A stretch of DNA of 64,000 bases, taken from WLMZ01 sp963732585 (lineage in GTDB: Bacteria > Actinomycetota > Acidimicrobiia > Acidimicrobiales > Ilumatobacteraceae). The DNA lies in the NCBI GenBank assembly GCA_963732585.1, contig CAVSZY010000007.1, forward strand, positions 1 to 64,000, in the 5' to 3' direction. The notes beneath the pieces were generated by a model. The model searched no databases, was not told the DNA's origin, and was given only the letters and a program-made list of their open reading frames with translations. Positions 1 through 8,380 of the stretch are shown in pieces. A program made the position numbers and the translations under genes. Each line of letters begins with the position of its first letter. The stretch's first letter is position 1.

Positions 1-1
1 G

Positions 2-791
2 GACCCTGAGGGTCTATGTGCTGGGGGGGAGGGTTCCGCGGGGGCTGTGGCGTGGACTACTACGGTGGCGGATTTGGTGATTACCCGGGAGCCAGGGCTT
101 GTGGGCAGGGTGCCCATGGACTCTCTGGCGAACGTGCAACACCTACGGTCCGGGCGATCGTGCCGAATGGGACGCTGGGACCCGAGTAATCTCTTATACA
201 GCGTGCGGCCACCGCTGTGATGACGACTTCTACCGGTTGATGAAAGCAGAGTTCGGGTACGACCACGCAGCGGAGGTCCGCTCCGGACTCATCGCGCTCG
301 GGTGCCGGAATCGGTGCCGGGATTGCGTGCTACTTCCTTTGTGGGGCTGTTGCGACGGGTGCCAGCGCGGCGGCGGTGGATTGCGTTACATACCCATCGA
401 TCTGCAAAGGTGCCATCGGCACAGCTCAGCCACGTACGGCGATGACCTGGTCGAGATCGCCGGAGGGCCGCAGGCCGGGCGTGCTAGCCCGGGAGTGGTT
501 GTCCTTGGACACAACCCTGCTTATGTGGAGTTGGGCGAGCAAATTGGAGCGAGATACCTCGCTGTGCCACTGAAATACTGGCCGCTGGACCCCGAGTTGG
601 CCTGGGCTGCGAACCGACGGTTCCTCGACCGGGCCATCGCACGGGGAGACGAATTCCAGCTCGCAACGCACGTCAAGGACGCTGACCCTGGCTCGTTCTT
701 TCAGCTCGAAATCGACTATATCCTGGGGACAGACCTGTATGCGACGGCCGATGATGGCATGTCGATTATTCCGAAAGGCGCCGGGGGATGA
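2..791 (+). pseudogene. 3' end of an Rhs protein with a toxin-like C-terminus, frame-broken
   Basis: The window opens on DPEGLC, the motif that closes an Rhs core (compare DPTGLC of the second Rhs gene near 2870). The reading then passes to frame 1 (positions about 30-186, containing VDYYGGGFGDYPG) and to frame 3. It returns to frame 1 at about 302-420 with the hydrophobic stretch GAGIGAGIACYFLCG, and ends in frame 3 with VVVLGHNPAYVELGEQIG and SFFQLEIDYILG. I recognise that last part only as a tail type seen on actinobacterial polymorphic toxins; its activity is unknown to me. At least three shifts are needed, so it is either a decayed toxin or a badly sequenced one. It overlaps the next gene by four bases, as toxin-immunity pairs often do. 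The Rhs N-terminus lies outside the window. Confidence 0.55.
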
Positions 792-1237
792 GCACAGAGA
801 TTTCAGTTCCGGAGTCGGTCGACCGTCTTTGTTCGGTGTTGGCCGGGCGTGGGTATGCGCAGGGCTGTGACCATGTTGACGAAGCGTTTTTCGGGGAACG
901 TACCATCGAGTTTGTGAAAGACCGAGTGATGGTGCGGATGTGGCGCGATCGTGGTTGGTCGTGGTTCGTGAAAATCTCTGGGCCAGGGCCCGAGACCTTT
1001 AGCCCGGTGACGTGGCGTGAGTATCTTGACGGTGTGCCGTGGGATCTAGTGCTGGTGCCCTTGGACGTTCAGGTCGAAATCGCGATCGACTTGCTCGACC
1101 AGATCGAGGCCTGCACAGCGTCGGGGAGCGACGAGATGGAACAGGAATTGGTAACGCTCCGCCGTCTACGAAATGGTCAGAGTCGCGATCGCGAGGTGGC
1201 GCGACTTAACGCCGAGCGAGCTGCATCGCAAAGCTGA
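788..1237 (+). CDS. putative immunity protein of the Rhs tail
   Basis: A 149-residue soluble protein with no signal peptide or membrane segment. Its ATGA overlap with the end of the Rhs tail suggests translational coupling. It is acidic, with an N-terminal half rich in aromatic residues (RMWRDRGWSWFVKISG) and a charged helical C-terminus. I do not recognise the family. The immunity role is inferred only from its position directly after a toxin-like tail. The 3' half of this gene is present again, about 95% identical by hand count, at 5001-5225, which fits the recombination-driven reshuffling of toxin-immunity modules. Confidence 0.5.
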   Translation: MSTEISVPESVDRLCSVLAGRGYAQGCDHVDEAFFGERTIEFVKDRVMVRMWRDRGWSWFVKISGPGPETFSPVTWREYLDGVPWDLVLVPLDVQVEIAIDLLDQIEACTASGSDEMEQELVTLRRLRNGQSRDREVARLNAERAASQS

Positions 1238-1254
1238 GCGTGCTTGCTGTCAAC
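1006..1254 (+). repeat. direct repeat, copy A (immunity gene 3' half)
   Basis: These 249 bases recur at 4994-5242 in the same orientation, with no gaps and about a dozen substitutions counted by eye. The repeat covers the last 77 codons of the immunity-like gene plus about 17 bases downstream. The two copies bracket the orphan Rhs fragment, the small membrane gene and the IS110 remnants. Confidence 0.9.
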
Positions 1255-1340
1255 GGATGCACCGCCGAATACTCGATTGAAAGGGCGCTCTCGAGCAGCT
1301 GACAGCGTCGATGCTCGATCGCGCTGGTACCGGTGGTGGT

Positions 1341-2319
1341 GCGCCGACGTGTACGTCGCACATCTATACCTGGTCCGGGTATCTGGGTGTGAATGTCAAC
1401 ACGCCGACGTTCTCGACGGGGGTGACGATTCCTGCCGCTTCGGCCGGGGCGACGAAGACGGTGACGGCGGTGGTGGTGGAAACCTATGACGCTCAAACAG
1501 GCGGGACGGTCCCCAGCCGGGCGACACAGAATCAGACCGGCGAAAAGATTGGTGTCCGTATCGGCACTGTTGATGCGACCTCGGTGTCGAACGATGTGCC
1601 GGACACGGTCGCTCAGGGCGCTGTTGATGTCAACTATTCCGGTATCCACGCGTCGACGCTCGTCTGATTGGGTTGGCAAGATCGTCACCACCGGCGGGGA
1701 AATTGTTGTCCGTCACGGCTCACTGTATTCCGGGTCGACCGCCGACGATTCGTTGTCAGCGAGGTCGGTGACCGTCACCGTGCAAACCTGCACCCCCAAT
1801 TCCGGCGGCGGTGGCGGTGGTGGTGGGGGTGCGCCGACGTGTACGTCGGCGACGCATTCGTGGTCCGGGTATCAGGGGGTCAATGTCAACACGCCGTCGT
1901 ACTCGACGGGGGTGACGATTCCTGCCGCGTTAGCCGGTGAGACAAAGACGGTGACCGCGGTGGTGGTGGAAACCTATGACGCCCAAACAGGCGGGACGGT
2001 GCCGTCGCGGGCGACACAGAATCAGACCGGCGAAAAGATTGGTATCCGGATCGGCACCGTCGATGCGACCTCGGTGTCGAACGATGTGCCGGACACGGTC
2101 GCTCAGGGCGCTGTTGATGACAACTATTCCGGTATCCACGCGTCGACGCTGTCTGATTGGGTTGGCAAGGTGGTCACTGCTGGCGGGGAAATTGTCGTCC
2201 GTCACGGCTCACTGTATTCCGGCACGACCGGCGATAATTCGTTGTCAGCGAGGTCGGTGACCGTCACCGTGCAAACCTGCACCCCCACCTCCGGCGGTGG
2301 CGGTGGTGGCGGTGGTGGG
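1341..2319 (+). repeat. two tandem copies of a ~163-codon extracellular-type domain
   Basis: Copy 1 begins at 1341 and copy 2 at 1831, a period of 490 bases (the first copy carries one extra base at about 1661). Each copy starts with APTCTS, contains NVNTP, STGVTIPAA and VETYDAQTGGTVPSRA, and ends with VTVQTCTP followed by nine glycines. The Cys near each end could form a disulfide. Nucleotide identity between copies is high, so the duplication is recent or maintained by conversion. Confidence 0.85.
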
Positions 2320-3643
2320 ACGGTGACCGGGTATGTGTGGAGCCCGCAATCACGACTTACTCAGGTCAGTGTCAACGGTGACGTGAACGAACAGATGTGG
2401 TATTTGGCTGGTGGTGAACGCCTGCTGCATGTCGACGCGACCGGGACACATCTCAATTTGGGGGGCATGCTCGAACGGCACATCACCCCCGCCGGGGTGA
2501 AAACGTTGAAACGGTCATACATGATTGCTGGCACACTTGTTGCTGTGCGCACCATCGCTGCCGGTGTCGATGACATCCACTACCTGTTTGGTGACGTCCG
2601 CGGTTCGACAACGATGACGATCAAACGTGGCACCACCAGCATCACCGAACAACAGTGGTACACAGCGCATGGCACCACCCGCGGTGTCAACACGATCACC
2701 TCAACCAACCGTGGGTATATCGGTCAAGAAACCGACACCAGCGGCCTCAACTATCTACACAACCGCTACCACGACCCCACACTCGGCATCTTCATCACCG
2801 TCGACCCACTCGTCGCCAAAACCGGTGAACCCTACCTCTACGCCGGCGGCAACCCCACCAGCCTGAGCGACCCGACCGGGCTATGTGCTGTTAACAGCTA
2901 TAGAGGCTATTGGTACGACGACGGGGCCGCGTGCAGCGGGCAAACAGGTTCGGCCCTGGTCGGATCGGGGACGCATGACCAGCCGTATCGGGTCTCCGGG
3001 CGTGGGCCACTCGATGCGACGGCCGCTGAGCCGTGGTTCAGGTCATGTTTGACCTTGAGCGTTGAACCATGTGTCAGCAAGAATTCGAATGGGACCGCAG
3101 CAGCCGAGATTGCAGAACTGTTGCTCCGGTCGGGAAAAGTTGGAGTTGCGTCAGGCGGCCAACTCGTGCCAACTGCGCTGAACTCAGCGATTGACGTTTT
3201 CCGTCTTCCAGTCGGCGCGGAGCAGTACGGATGTGATGGTGATGGTAACGATCCACTACGTCGAGCGCAGTTCGTCGTTTCGAGCGGTTCTCGATCCGGC
3301 GTTGACGATCGCCCAGATCGGTGGCGGCGCGACATGTATTTTCGGTGTCGGCTGTGTTATCGCTGGCGGAGCGGCTGGCTTGAGCACTGCGCTTTCAGTG
3401 TCAGACACATATCAGGCATGCGCTAACCAGAACGGCGATTGCGGTTTGGCTGCAGCCAACCTCGGTTTAGACATCGGATTTCGGGGGCTCGGCGGGGCCG
3501 GCGAAAGGGTAGCGGCGAAATACTTCGCCGATGAGCAACTGGAGCGTGCGCTCGGCCTTGGAATTCACCTGACGGGCACCATAGTTAGCACTCCGCTTGC
3601 TATGGCCCCAGGTGGCGGTTCGCAAGCCACTCCCGGAAATTCA

Positions 3644-3649
3644 GAGGAG
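3644..3649 (+). promoter_or_regulatory. Shine-Dalgarno GAGGAG for a TTG start
   Basis: GAGGAG lies seven bases before a TTG at 3657, inside the last codons of the Rhs tail. It decides the start of the small membrane gene, which has no ATG placed sensibly. Confidence 0.6.
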
Positions 3650-3656
3650 TTCTACT

Positions 3657-3866
3657 TTGCCTACAGTATCGGCTGAAACCTCCGGCCCGCCGCAGTCGAC
3701 CCTGTTGATCCTCGCGATGGCGGCCCTCGCCCTGGCGCTGTTTTTTAAATGGTGCTACGGGCCTTGGCAGATTCCGCGGACATACGGCAAGGCACAGTCG
3801 GCCGCAGGATTCTTTGCGATGTTATTCGCGACCATCTTCCTCGTGTACAAGGCGTTCGATCGTTGA
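3657..3866 (+). CDS. small two-helix membrane protein, candidate immunity protein
   Basis: A 69-residue product if translation begins at the TTG at 3657, which has a good Shine-Dalgarno; the first 20 bases overlap the Rhs reading frame. Two hydrophobic segments are visible: TLLILAMAALALALFF (about residues 15-30) and AGFFAMLFATIFLVY (about 50-64), with a short basic loop between them. I recognise no family. Its position immediately after, and overlapping, a variable Rhs C-terminus that is itself hydrophobic makes it a candidate immunity protein against a membrane-acting toxin. That is inference only. Confidence 0.5.
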   Translation: MPTVSAETSGPPQSTLLILAMAALALALFFKWCYGPWQIPRTYGKAQSAAGFFAMLFATIFLVYKAFDR

Positions 3867-4061
3867 CCGCGCCGCCTTTGTCCTATGCATCGGCGTGTGA
3901 GATGAATGATTCGTGTCATGGAGGGTCGAATTCTGCGGTTGGTAAACGGGCTGCGGGCTGGGATGCGTGCTTGATGAACTCGGCGTGCGACGGCCAGCAA
4001 CTGGTGAACGCGATTGCTGGGAGCAGACGGACCGGTATAGACATCCCAGGGGCGCAAGGTG

Positions 4062-4612
4062 TCAAGCGGCTTGTTGGACCTGTTTCGGTGTGGTTTGGCG
4101 GTGGGCCCAGGCGATGTTCTCGTCGTAGACGCTGCGATGCTCGAGGCAGCCGTGGAGAATGCTGACGAGGCGGTTGCCGAGCGCACGTAGGGCTTGGCGA
4201 TGGAGATCGCCCTTGGCTCGGTGCTGGTCGTAGTAGAGGCGGCATCCAGGGCTTTGCGTGAGGGCGCAGAACGCGGCCTGGTCGAGTGCGTCGTAGAGAC
4301 GCCGGTTGCGGACGTGGCGGGCGAGAACGGCCTTCTTCTTCCCGGACGCGATGGTCAATGGTGACGTGCCGGCGTAGTTTCGGCGAGACTTGCTGGTGGC
4401 ATAGCGGTTCGGATCGTCTCCGAACTCGCCGAGCGCCCGGGCTCCGAGAACGACACCGAATCCTGGCAGGGAGTGGTAGATATCGGAGTCCGGGTGCTGC
4501 TCAAAACTTGCTGTCAGGGACGCCTCGAGTTGGCTGATCTGGCGGTTCAACTCGGCGATGATCCCGACCGCCGCGTGGGTGGTTGAATCTGCCGATGCTC
4601 TTCTGTCAAGCG
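4062..4612 (-). pseudogene. IS110-family transposase, C-terminal domain only (type B)
   Basis: The last ~180 residues of the open frame match the C-terminal IS116/IS110/IS902 transposase domain: LPGFGVVLGARALGEFGDD, then RRNYAGTSPLTIASGKKK, LYDALDQAAFCALTQSPG and the closing QALRALGNRLVSILHGCL. The open frame continues to 4961, but its first ~115 residues are a basic Pro/Arg-rich antisense shadow of the adjoining transposase remnant in another frame. The N-terminal nuclease domain is missing, so the element cannot move by itself. Confidence 0.8.
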
Positions 4613-4997
4613 GCGTTTTGTAGGTGTCGGGTTTGGTCTTGTTTGAGGGCTTGGTAGACGGCGTCGGAGATTCGTCGTTTGACGATGCCGGAGTGCTTCG
4701 AGGCCGCCGTTGCCTTGTTCTTTGCGGCGGTGAAAGAGCGCTTTGGCGCCGGGGTGACAGCGGACTTGCACGATTGCGATGGTGTGAATTGCGGTGTTGA
4801 CTTGGCGGTTCCCCATTCGGCTGACGCGGTGATGGTTGTGGTTTGCTGACCACACCGGGAGTGGCGCGGTTCCGTTGTGGCGGGCGTACGCGGCGTCCGA
4901 TTTGAAACGGGTGATGCCGACTGTCTCGCCGATGATCTTCGCGGCGGTGATCGGCCCGCAACCGATGATCGCGAGTAACGCTGGGGCGAGTTTGGTG
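4613..4997 (-). pseudogene. IS110-family transposase, C-terminal domain only (type A)
   Basis: Read leftward from about 4997, the frame gives LLAIIGCGPITAAKIIGE, TRFKSDAAYARHNGTAPLP, then RMGNRQVNTAIHTIAIVQ and HPGAKALFHRRKEQG, which is a typical IS110 C-terminal domain. After EALRH (about 4692) a one-base shift gives IVKRRISDAVYQALKQDQ and a stop near 4613. The upstream end is cut exactly where the duplicated immunity-gene segment begins. It belongs to a different IS110 subgroup from the neighbouring remnant. Confidence 0.8.
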
Positions 4998-5242
4998 ACG
5001 TGGCGTGAGTACCTTGACGGTGTGACGTGGGATCTAGAGCTGGTGCCCTTGGACGTTCAGGTCGAAATCGCGATCGACCTGCTCGACCAGATCGAGGCCT
5101 GCACAGCGTCGGGGAGCGACGAGATGGAACAGGAATTGGTAACGCTCCGCCGTCTACGAAATGGTCAGCGGTCGGATCGCGAGGTGGCGCGGCTTAAAGC
5201 CGAGCGAGCTGCATCGCAAAGCTGAGTGTGCTTGCTGTCAAC
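4994..5242 (+). repeat. direct repeat, copy B
   Basis: This is the second copy of the 249-base segment found at 1006-1254. Its left edge abuts the truncated IS110 transposase. Its right edge lies about 120 bases before the acyl-CoA dehydrogenase promoter. Confidence 0.9.
5001..5225 (+). pseudogene. truncated copy of the immunity-like gene (3' half)
   Basis: The frame runs from WREYLDGVTWDLELVPLDVQ to the same ending (NAERAASQS there, KAERAASQS here) as the full gene at 788-1237. It has about 75 codons and no 5' half. An open frame from 4836 reads into it, but the first ~50 residues are antisense to the IS110 remnant. It probably marks the far edge of the Rhs island. Confidence 0.7.
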
Positions 5243-5360
5243 CGGACAGTGCCAAACACGCCTCACCGAAGTCACCATCGAAAGTTCGTTGGACGCGTCA
5301 CGGCTGCCTTTGTGGGCACAACGGAACCCCACCGCTTCGATGCCACGAAGCACGCCTGGG

Positions 5361-5366
5361 TAGTCT
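5361..5366 (+). promoter_or_regulatory. -10 box TAGTCT, leaderless start
   Basis: TAGTCT is followed by seven bases and then the ATG of the acyl-CoA dehydrogenase. No Shine-Dalgarno is present, so transcription probably begins at or next to the start codon. Confidence 0.55.
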
Positions 5367-5373
5367 CGCCCGC

Positions 5374-7533
5374 ATGTCGATCGCTCTCTCCGAAGACCAC
5401 CGCTCACTTGCCGATACGGTCCGCAGCTTTCTATCCAACAGCGGCTCGCGGGCAGCCAACCGGGCGTTGCTAGAAGCAGGCGAGGCCCCGTTGCCCAGTT
5501 TCTTCAGCGACTTCGCCGAACTCGGCATGCTCGGTCTGCACATTGGCGAGGCACACGGCGGCTCCGGCTACTCGCTGGAGGAGGCCGTCGTTGTCGCCGA
5601 GGAACTCGGGCGGGCGATCACCCCCGGCCCGTTCGTGCCGACGATGGTTGCCAGCGCGGCAATCGCCCAGTGCGATAACGACGCGTTGGCTGCGCTGTGG
5701 CTTCCCGGTCTGTCCAACGGCACGGTTGTCGGTGCGGTCGGGCTTGATGCCACTGCCGAGGCGCTCGACGGCGCGCTGAGCGGCGATGGCGGGGTGATCA
5801 TCAGCGCCGCCGACGCCGACGTTCTGCTCGTTGTCGTCGGCAGCAACGTTGCCGTCGTCGCTGCGGACGCAGCTGGCATCACTCTAGAAACGCCGCGCAA
5901 CCTGGATCCGGCGCGGCGGGCCAGCCGCGTCAGCTTCCAGGCAACGCCGTGCACCCTATTGCCAGGTGCCGCGGCAACCTTGGTCGCCTGTGCCCGGCTG
6001 CTGTTCGCTGCCGAAGCTGTTGGCGTGGCCCGCGAAACCACCGAGATGGCCGCCGAGTACGCCAAGCAACGCATCCAGTTCGGTCGCCCGATCGCCACGT
6101 TCCAAGCTGTCAAACACCACTGCGCCAACATGCTCGTCGCCACCGAATTGGCGACAGGCGCGGTGTGGGATGCGGCCAGGGCGGCCAACACCGGCGGCGA
6201 CCAGTTCGGCTTCGCCGCGGCGATGGCCGCCACCCTGGCGATCAGCGCCGCCGACCTCTGCGCCCAGCTCAATATCCAAGTCCACGGTGGCATCGGCTTC
6301 ACCTGGGAGCACGACGCCCACCTCTTCCTGCGGCGCGCCGCAGCGACAGAGGCGGTCATCGACCCGCAGGCCGCAGCGCGTTCGACGTGCGACTTGGTGC
6401 GCCGTGGCGTGGCCCGGGAACGCAACATCGATCTGCCACCAGAGGCTGAAGCAATCCGTGACGAGGTGCGCAGCTTCGCCAGCACCCTCACCGGCCTCGA
6501 CGCCAAACAACAGCTGCTGCAGATGATCGACGACCGCTACGCGATGCCTCATTGGCCAGCTCCCTGGGGTCGCGACGCCAAAGCCGTCGAACAGTTGGTC
6601 ATCGAGCAGGAGTTCGCCGCTGCCGGTGTCAAGCGCCCGCAATACGGCATCACCGGTTGGGTCATCCTGACCTTGATCCAACACGCCACCGCCGACCAGG
6701 TCGCCCGCTGGGTGAGCCCGGCGCTGCGCCAAGATCTGATTTGGTGCCAGTTGTTCAGCGAACCGGATGCCGGCTCCGACGCTGCCGGAGTAAAAACCCG
6801 CGCCACCCGCGTTGACGGCGGCTGGAAGATCACCGGGCAAAAGGTGTGGACCAGCGGTGCCCATCAGGCCAGCTTCGGATTGGCCACCGTGCGCACCAAC
6901 CCTGATGTGGCCAAGCACGCGGGCATCACGATGATGGTCATCGACATGCACGCCGACGGAGTCGAGGTTCGCCCGCTGCGCCAGCCGAACGGTTCGTCGG
7001 AATTCAACGAAGTGTTCTTCGACGATGTCTTCATTCCCGACGACGATGTCGTTGGACCCGTCGATGGTGGCTGGACTGTGGCCCGGGCCACGTTGGGCAA
7101 CGAGAGCGTCAGCATCGGTGGTGGTGGCGGCGGTGGCCTCACCGTGCCAGCCGCAGTGTTGATCGAGTCATTCGATCGTCACCCGCAGCGACTCGATGGT
7201 GGCGAGGCCAGAATCGGCCGGTATATCGCCGGAAACGAGGCGATGAAGGTGCTCAACTTGCGCAGCGCGCATCGCGCCGTCGCCGGTTCGGGTCCTGGGC
7301 CGGAGGGCAATGTGACCAAGCTGGTGCTGTCCGAGTTGGGCCACGAGGCCACCGCGATCAGCGCCGCATTGGCCGGTGCGCAGGGTGCCTTGCTCGCTGG
7401 CGAAGGCGAGATGAGCGGGTTCCTCGTGCTCACCCACCGGGCGATGTCGATCGCTGGCGGCACCTCGGAGATCAAACGCAATCAGATTGGTGAACGGATC
7501 CTCGGCCTGCCCCGCGATCCCCTGATCAAGTAG
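5374..7533 (+). CDS. tandem (two-module) acyl-CoA dehydrogenase
   Basis: A 719-residue protein made of two acyl-CoA dehydrogenase modules in one chain. The first (residues ~1-360) carries AEYAKQRIQFGRPIATFQAV and the C-terminal signature QVHGGIGFTWEHDAHLFLRR. The second (~370-719) has the N-terminal helices, LFSEPDAGSDAAGVKTRA, KVWTSGAH, and ends with MSIAGGTSEIKRNQIGERIL. Members of this FAD family oxidise acyl-CoA thioesters; substrate cannot be told from sequence. The frame is open further upstream (to 5161), but ATG 5374 has a leaderless promoter and the family's usual N-terminus. Fused pairs are common in actinobacteria, usually with one active and one modified module. Confidence 0.9.
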   Translation: MSIALSEDHRSLADTVRSFLSNSGSRAANRALLEAGEAPLPSFFSDFAELGMLGLHIGEAHGGSGYSLEEAVVVAEELGRAITPGPFVPTMVASAAIAQCDNDALAALWLPGLSNGTVVGAVGLDATAEALDGALSGDGGVIISAADADVLLVVVGSNVAVVAADAAGITLETPRNLDPARRASRVSFQATPCTLLPGAAATLVACARLLFAAEAVGVARETTEMAAEYAKQRIQFGRPIATFQAVKHHCANMLVATELATGAVWDAARAANTGGDQFGFAAAMAATLAISAADLCAQLNIQVHGGIGFTWEHDAHLFLRRAAATEAVIDPQAAARSTCDLVRRGVARERNIDLPPEAEAIRDEVRSFASTLTGLDAKQQLLQMIDDRYAMPHWPAPWGRDAKAVEQLVIEQEFAAAGVKRPQYGITGWVILTLIQHATADQVARWVSPALRQDLIWCQLFSEPDAGSDAAGVKTRATRVDGGWKITGQKVWTSGAHQASFGLATVRTNPDVAKHAGITMMVIDMHADGVEVRPLRQPNGSSEFNEVFFDDVFIPDDDVVGPVDGGWTVARATLGNESVSIGGGGGGGLTVPAAVLIESFDRHPQRLDGGEARIGRYIAGNEAMKVLNLRSAHRAVAGSGPGPEGNVTKLVLSELGHEATAISAALAGAQGALLAGEGEMSGFLVLTHRAMSIAGGTSEIKRNQIGERILGLPRDPLIK

Positions 7534-7551
7534 GCAACTATTTCGATGAAG

Positions 7552-7571
7552 TTCGGGACCTTCGGCCCTAG
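7552..7571. promoter_or_regulatory. DosR/DevR-like imperfect palindrome
   Basis: TTCGGGACCTTCGGCCCTAG contains GGGAC-CTTC-GGCCC, close to the GGGAC-N4-GTCCC core of the mycobacterial dormancy box. It lies 48 bases before a PhyH gene, in an 85-base gap. Resemblance only; no DosR gene is in the window. Confidence 0.3.
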
Positions 7572-7618
7572 GTACTCGCAGGCCCCGGACGGCACAATCG
7601 ACCGAGAGCGGAGGATTG

Positions 7619-8355
7619 ATGGCACAGCGGGCGCGCCCAACGGTTTCGAGAGATGACCAGCAAGCGCAAGACGTTCGGCGCTACAAAGAGTTTGGCTTTG
7701 CGGCCTTCGATGAGCAGATTTTCGCCACTCGCGACCTCGATGAAGTCGAGCGCTTTTCGGCGGAATCCGCGCCCACCTCAACGACGTTCCGGCCTCGCAT
7801 TACGTCGATCTGGCCGGTGGCGCCGGCCCGGCGAAGATCGATGAAATCTTGTGGCCGTCACGCCTCGAACCGAACTTGCGGCACACCGCGGTGTTCCATC
7901 AAGCTCAGCGTCTTGCCGAGGAGCTACTCGGCGGTGGCGTCACCCTGCACTTCGATCACCACATCGAGAAGGCTGCGAACTCATCGAACGGAACCGCCTG
8001 GCATCAGGATCAGGCCTTCGAGAGCGATTTTGGCCCCAAGCTGACAATGTGGATTCCGCTGGTCGACGTCGATGAGAGCAACGGGTGCATCCGCTATATC
8101 CCGCGTTCGCACCGCAACGGTTACCGCGCCCACGACCGTATTGGCGTCGCTGGCCGAGTGGTGGCTGTCGACGATGAGTCCAGCGCCGTCTCGATTCCCT
8201 TACCGCGAGGCGGCTTCGTCGTGCATAGCGAGCTGACCATTCATGGCGCCAGCCACAACGCCTCGAACCACTCCCGCCCGGCGTGGATTTTGCGCTTCAA
8301 GCAAGCCGAGCGTTCCGTGTTGCGAGCCGCGCTGACGAAGCTCAAACAGCACTGA
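7619..8355 (+). CDS. phytanoyl-CoA dioxygenase (PhyH) family protein, one frameshift
   Basis: This is a non-haem Fe(II)/2-oxoglutarate oxygenase of the PhyH family. The start ATG has AGCGGAGG just upstream. Frame 2 gives YKEFGFAAFDEQIFATRDLD up to about 7755. One missing T in a T-run (CGCTTTTCGGC) shifts to frame 1, which continues RAHLNDVPASHYVDL and LEPNLRHTAVFHQAQRLAEE. The iron site is visible as HQD (WHQDQAF), followed by PLVDVDESNGCIRYIPRSHR and a distal His in SELTIHGASHN. The reconstructed length of about 246 residues is normal for the family. The substrate is unknown. Confidence 0.75.
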
Positions 8356-8366
8356 CTCACTGTCGC

Positions 8367-8372
8367 TAGCCT
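8367..8372 (+). promoter_or_regulatory. -10 box TAGCCT
   Basis: TAGCCT lies eight bases before the ATG at 8381, slightly longer than the 6-7 base spacing of the other leaderless genes here. Confidence 0.4.
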
Positions 8373-8380
8373 GCACGGCG

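Larger units (their letters stand above)
1311..3676 (+). pseudogene. orphan Rhs fragment: tandem domains, Rhs core, variable C-terminus
   Basis: Three frames must be joined. Frame 3 (1311-1660) gives domain copy 1. A one-base insertion near 1661 shifts to frame 1, which gives the end of copy 1, a poly-Gly linker, domain copy 2 and a second poly-Gly linker. An Rhs core follows, ending in YLHNRYHDPTLGIFITVDPL and DPTGLC (about 2755-2890). A second shift near 3240-3290 moves to frame 2, whose hydrophobic tail (GGGATCIFGVGCVIAGGAAG) ends at 3676. No start codon with a proper N-terminus is visible: the coding sequence begins abruptly just after the immunity gene. It looks like a displaced Rhs tip left by recombination. 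The toxin activity of the tail is unknown. Confidence 0.65.
4062..4997 (-). mobile_element. IS110-family remnants, two different elements joined
   Basis: Two C-terminal halves of IS110-type transposases lie in the same leftward orientation, the first at about 4613-4997 and the second at 4062 to about 4612. Both lack the N-terminal DEDD catalytic domain. Both end in a similar Ala-Ala-stop context (TGTCAAGCGGC on the plus strand). No terminal inverted repeats are visible, as expected for IS110. The 195 bases between 3867 and 4061 hold no gene and may be the left end of the element. Confidence 0.75.

Noticed and set aside
4613..4961. N-terminal extension of the open frame 4062-4961 as part of a single transposase
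   Set aside because: It is a Pro/Arg-rich frame on the same strand as the second IS110 remnant but in the wrong phase; the real coding there is the type A remnant.
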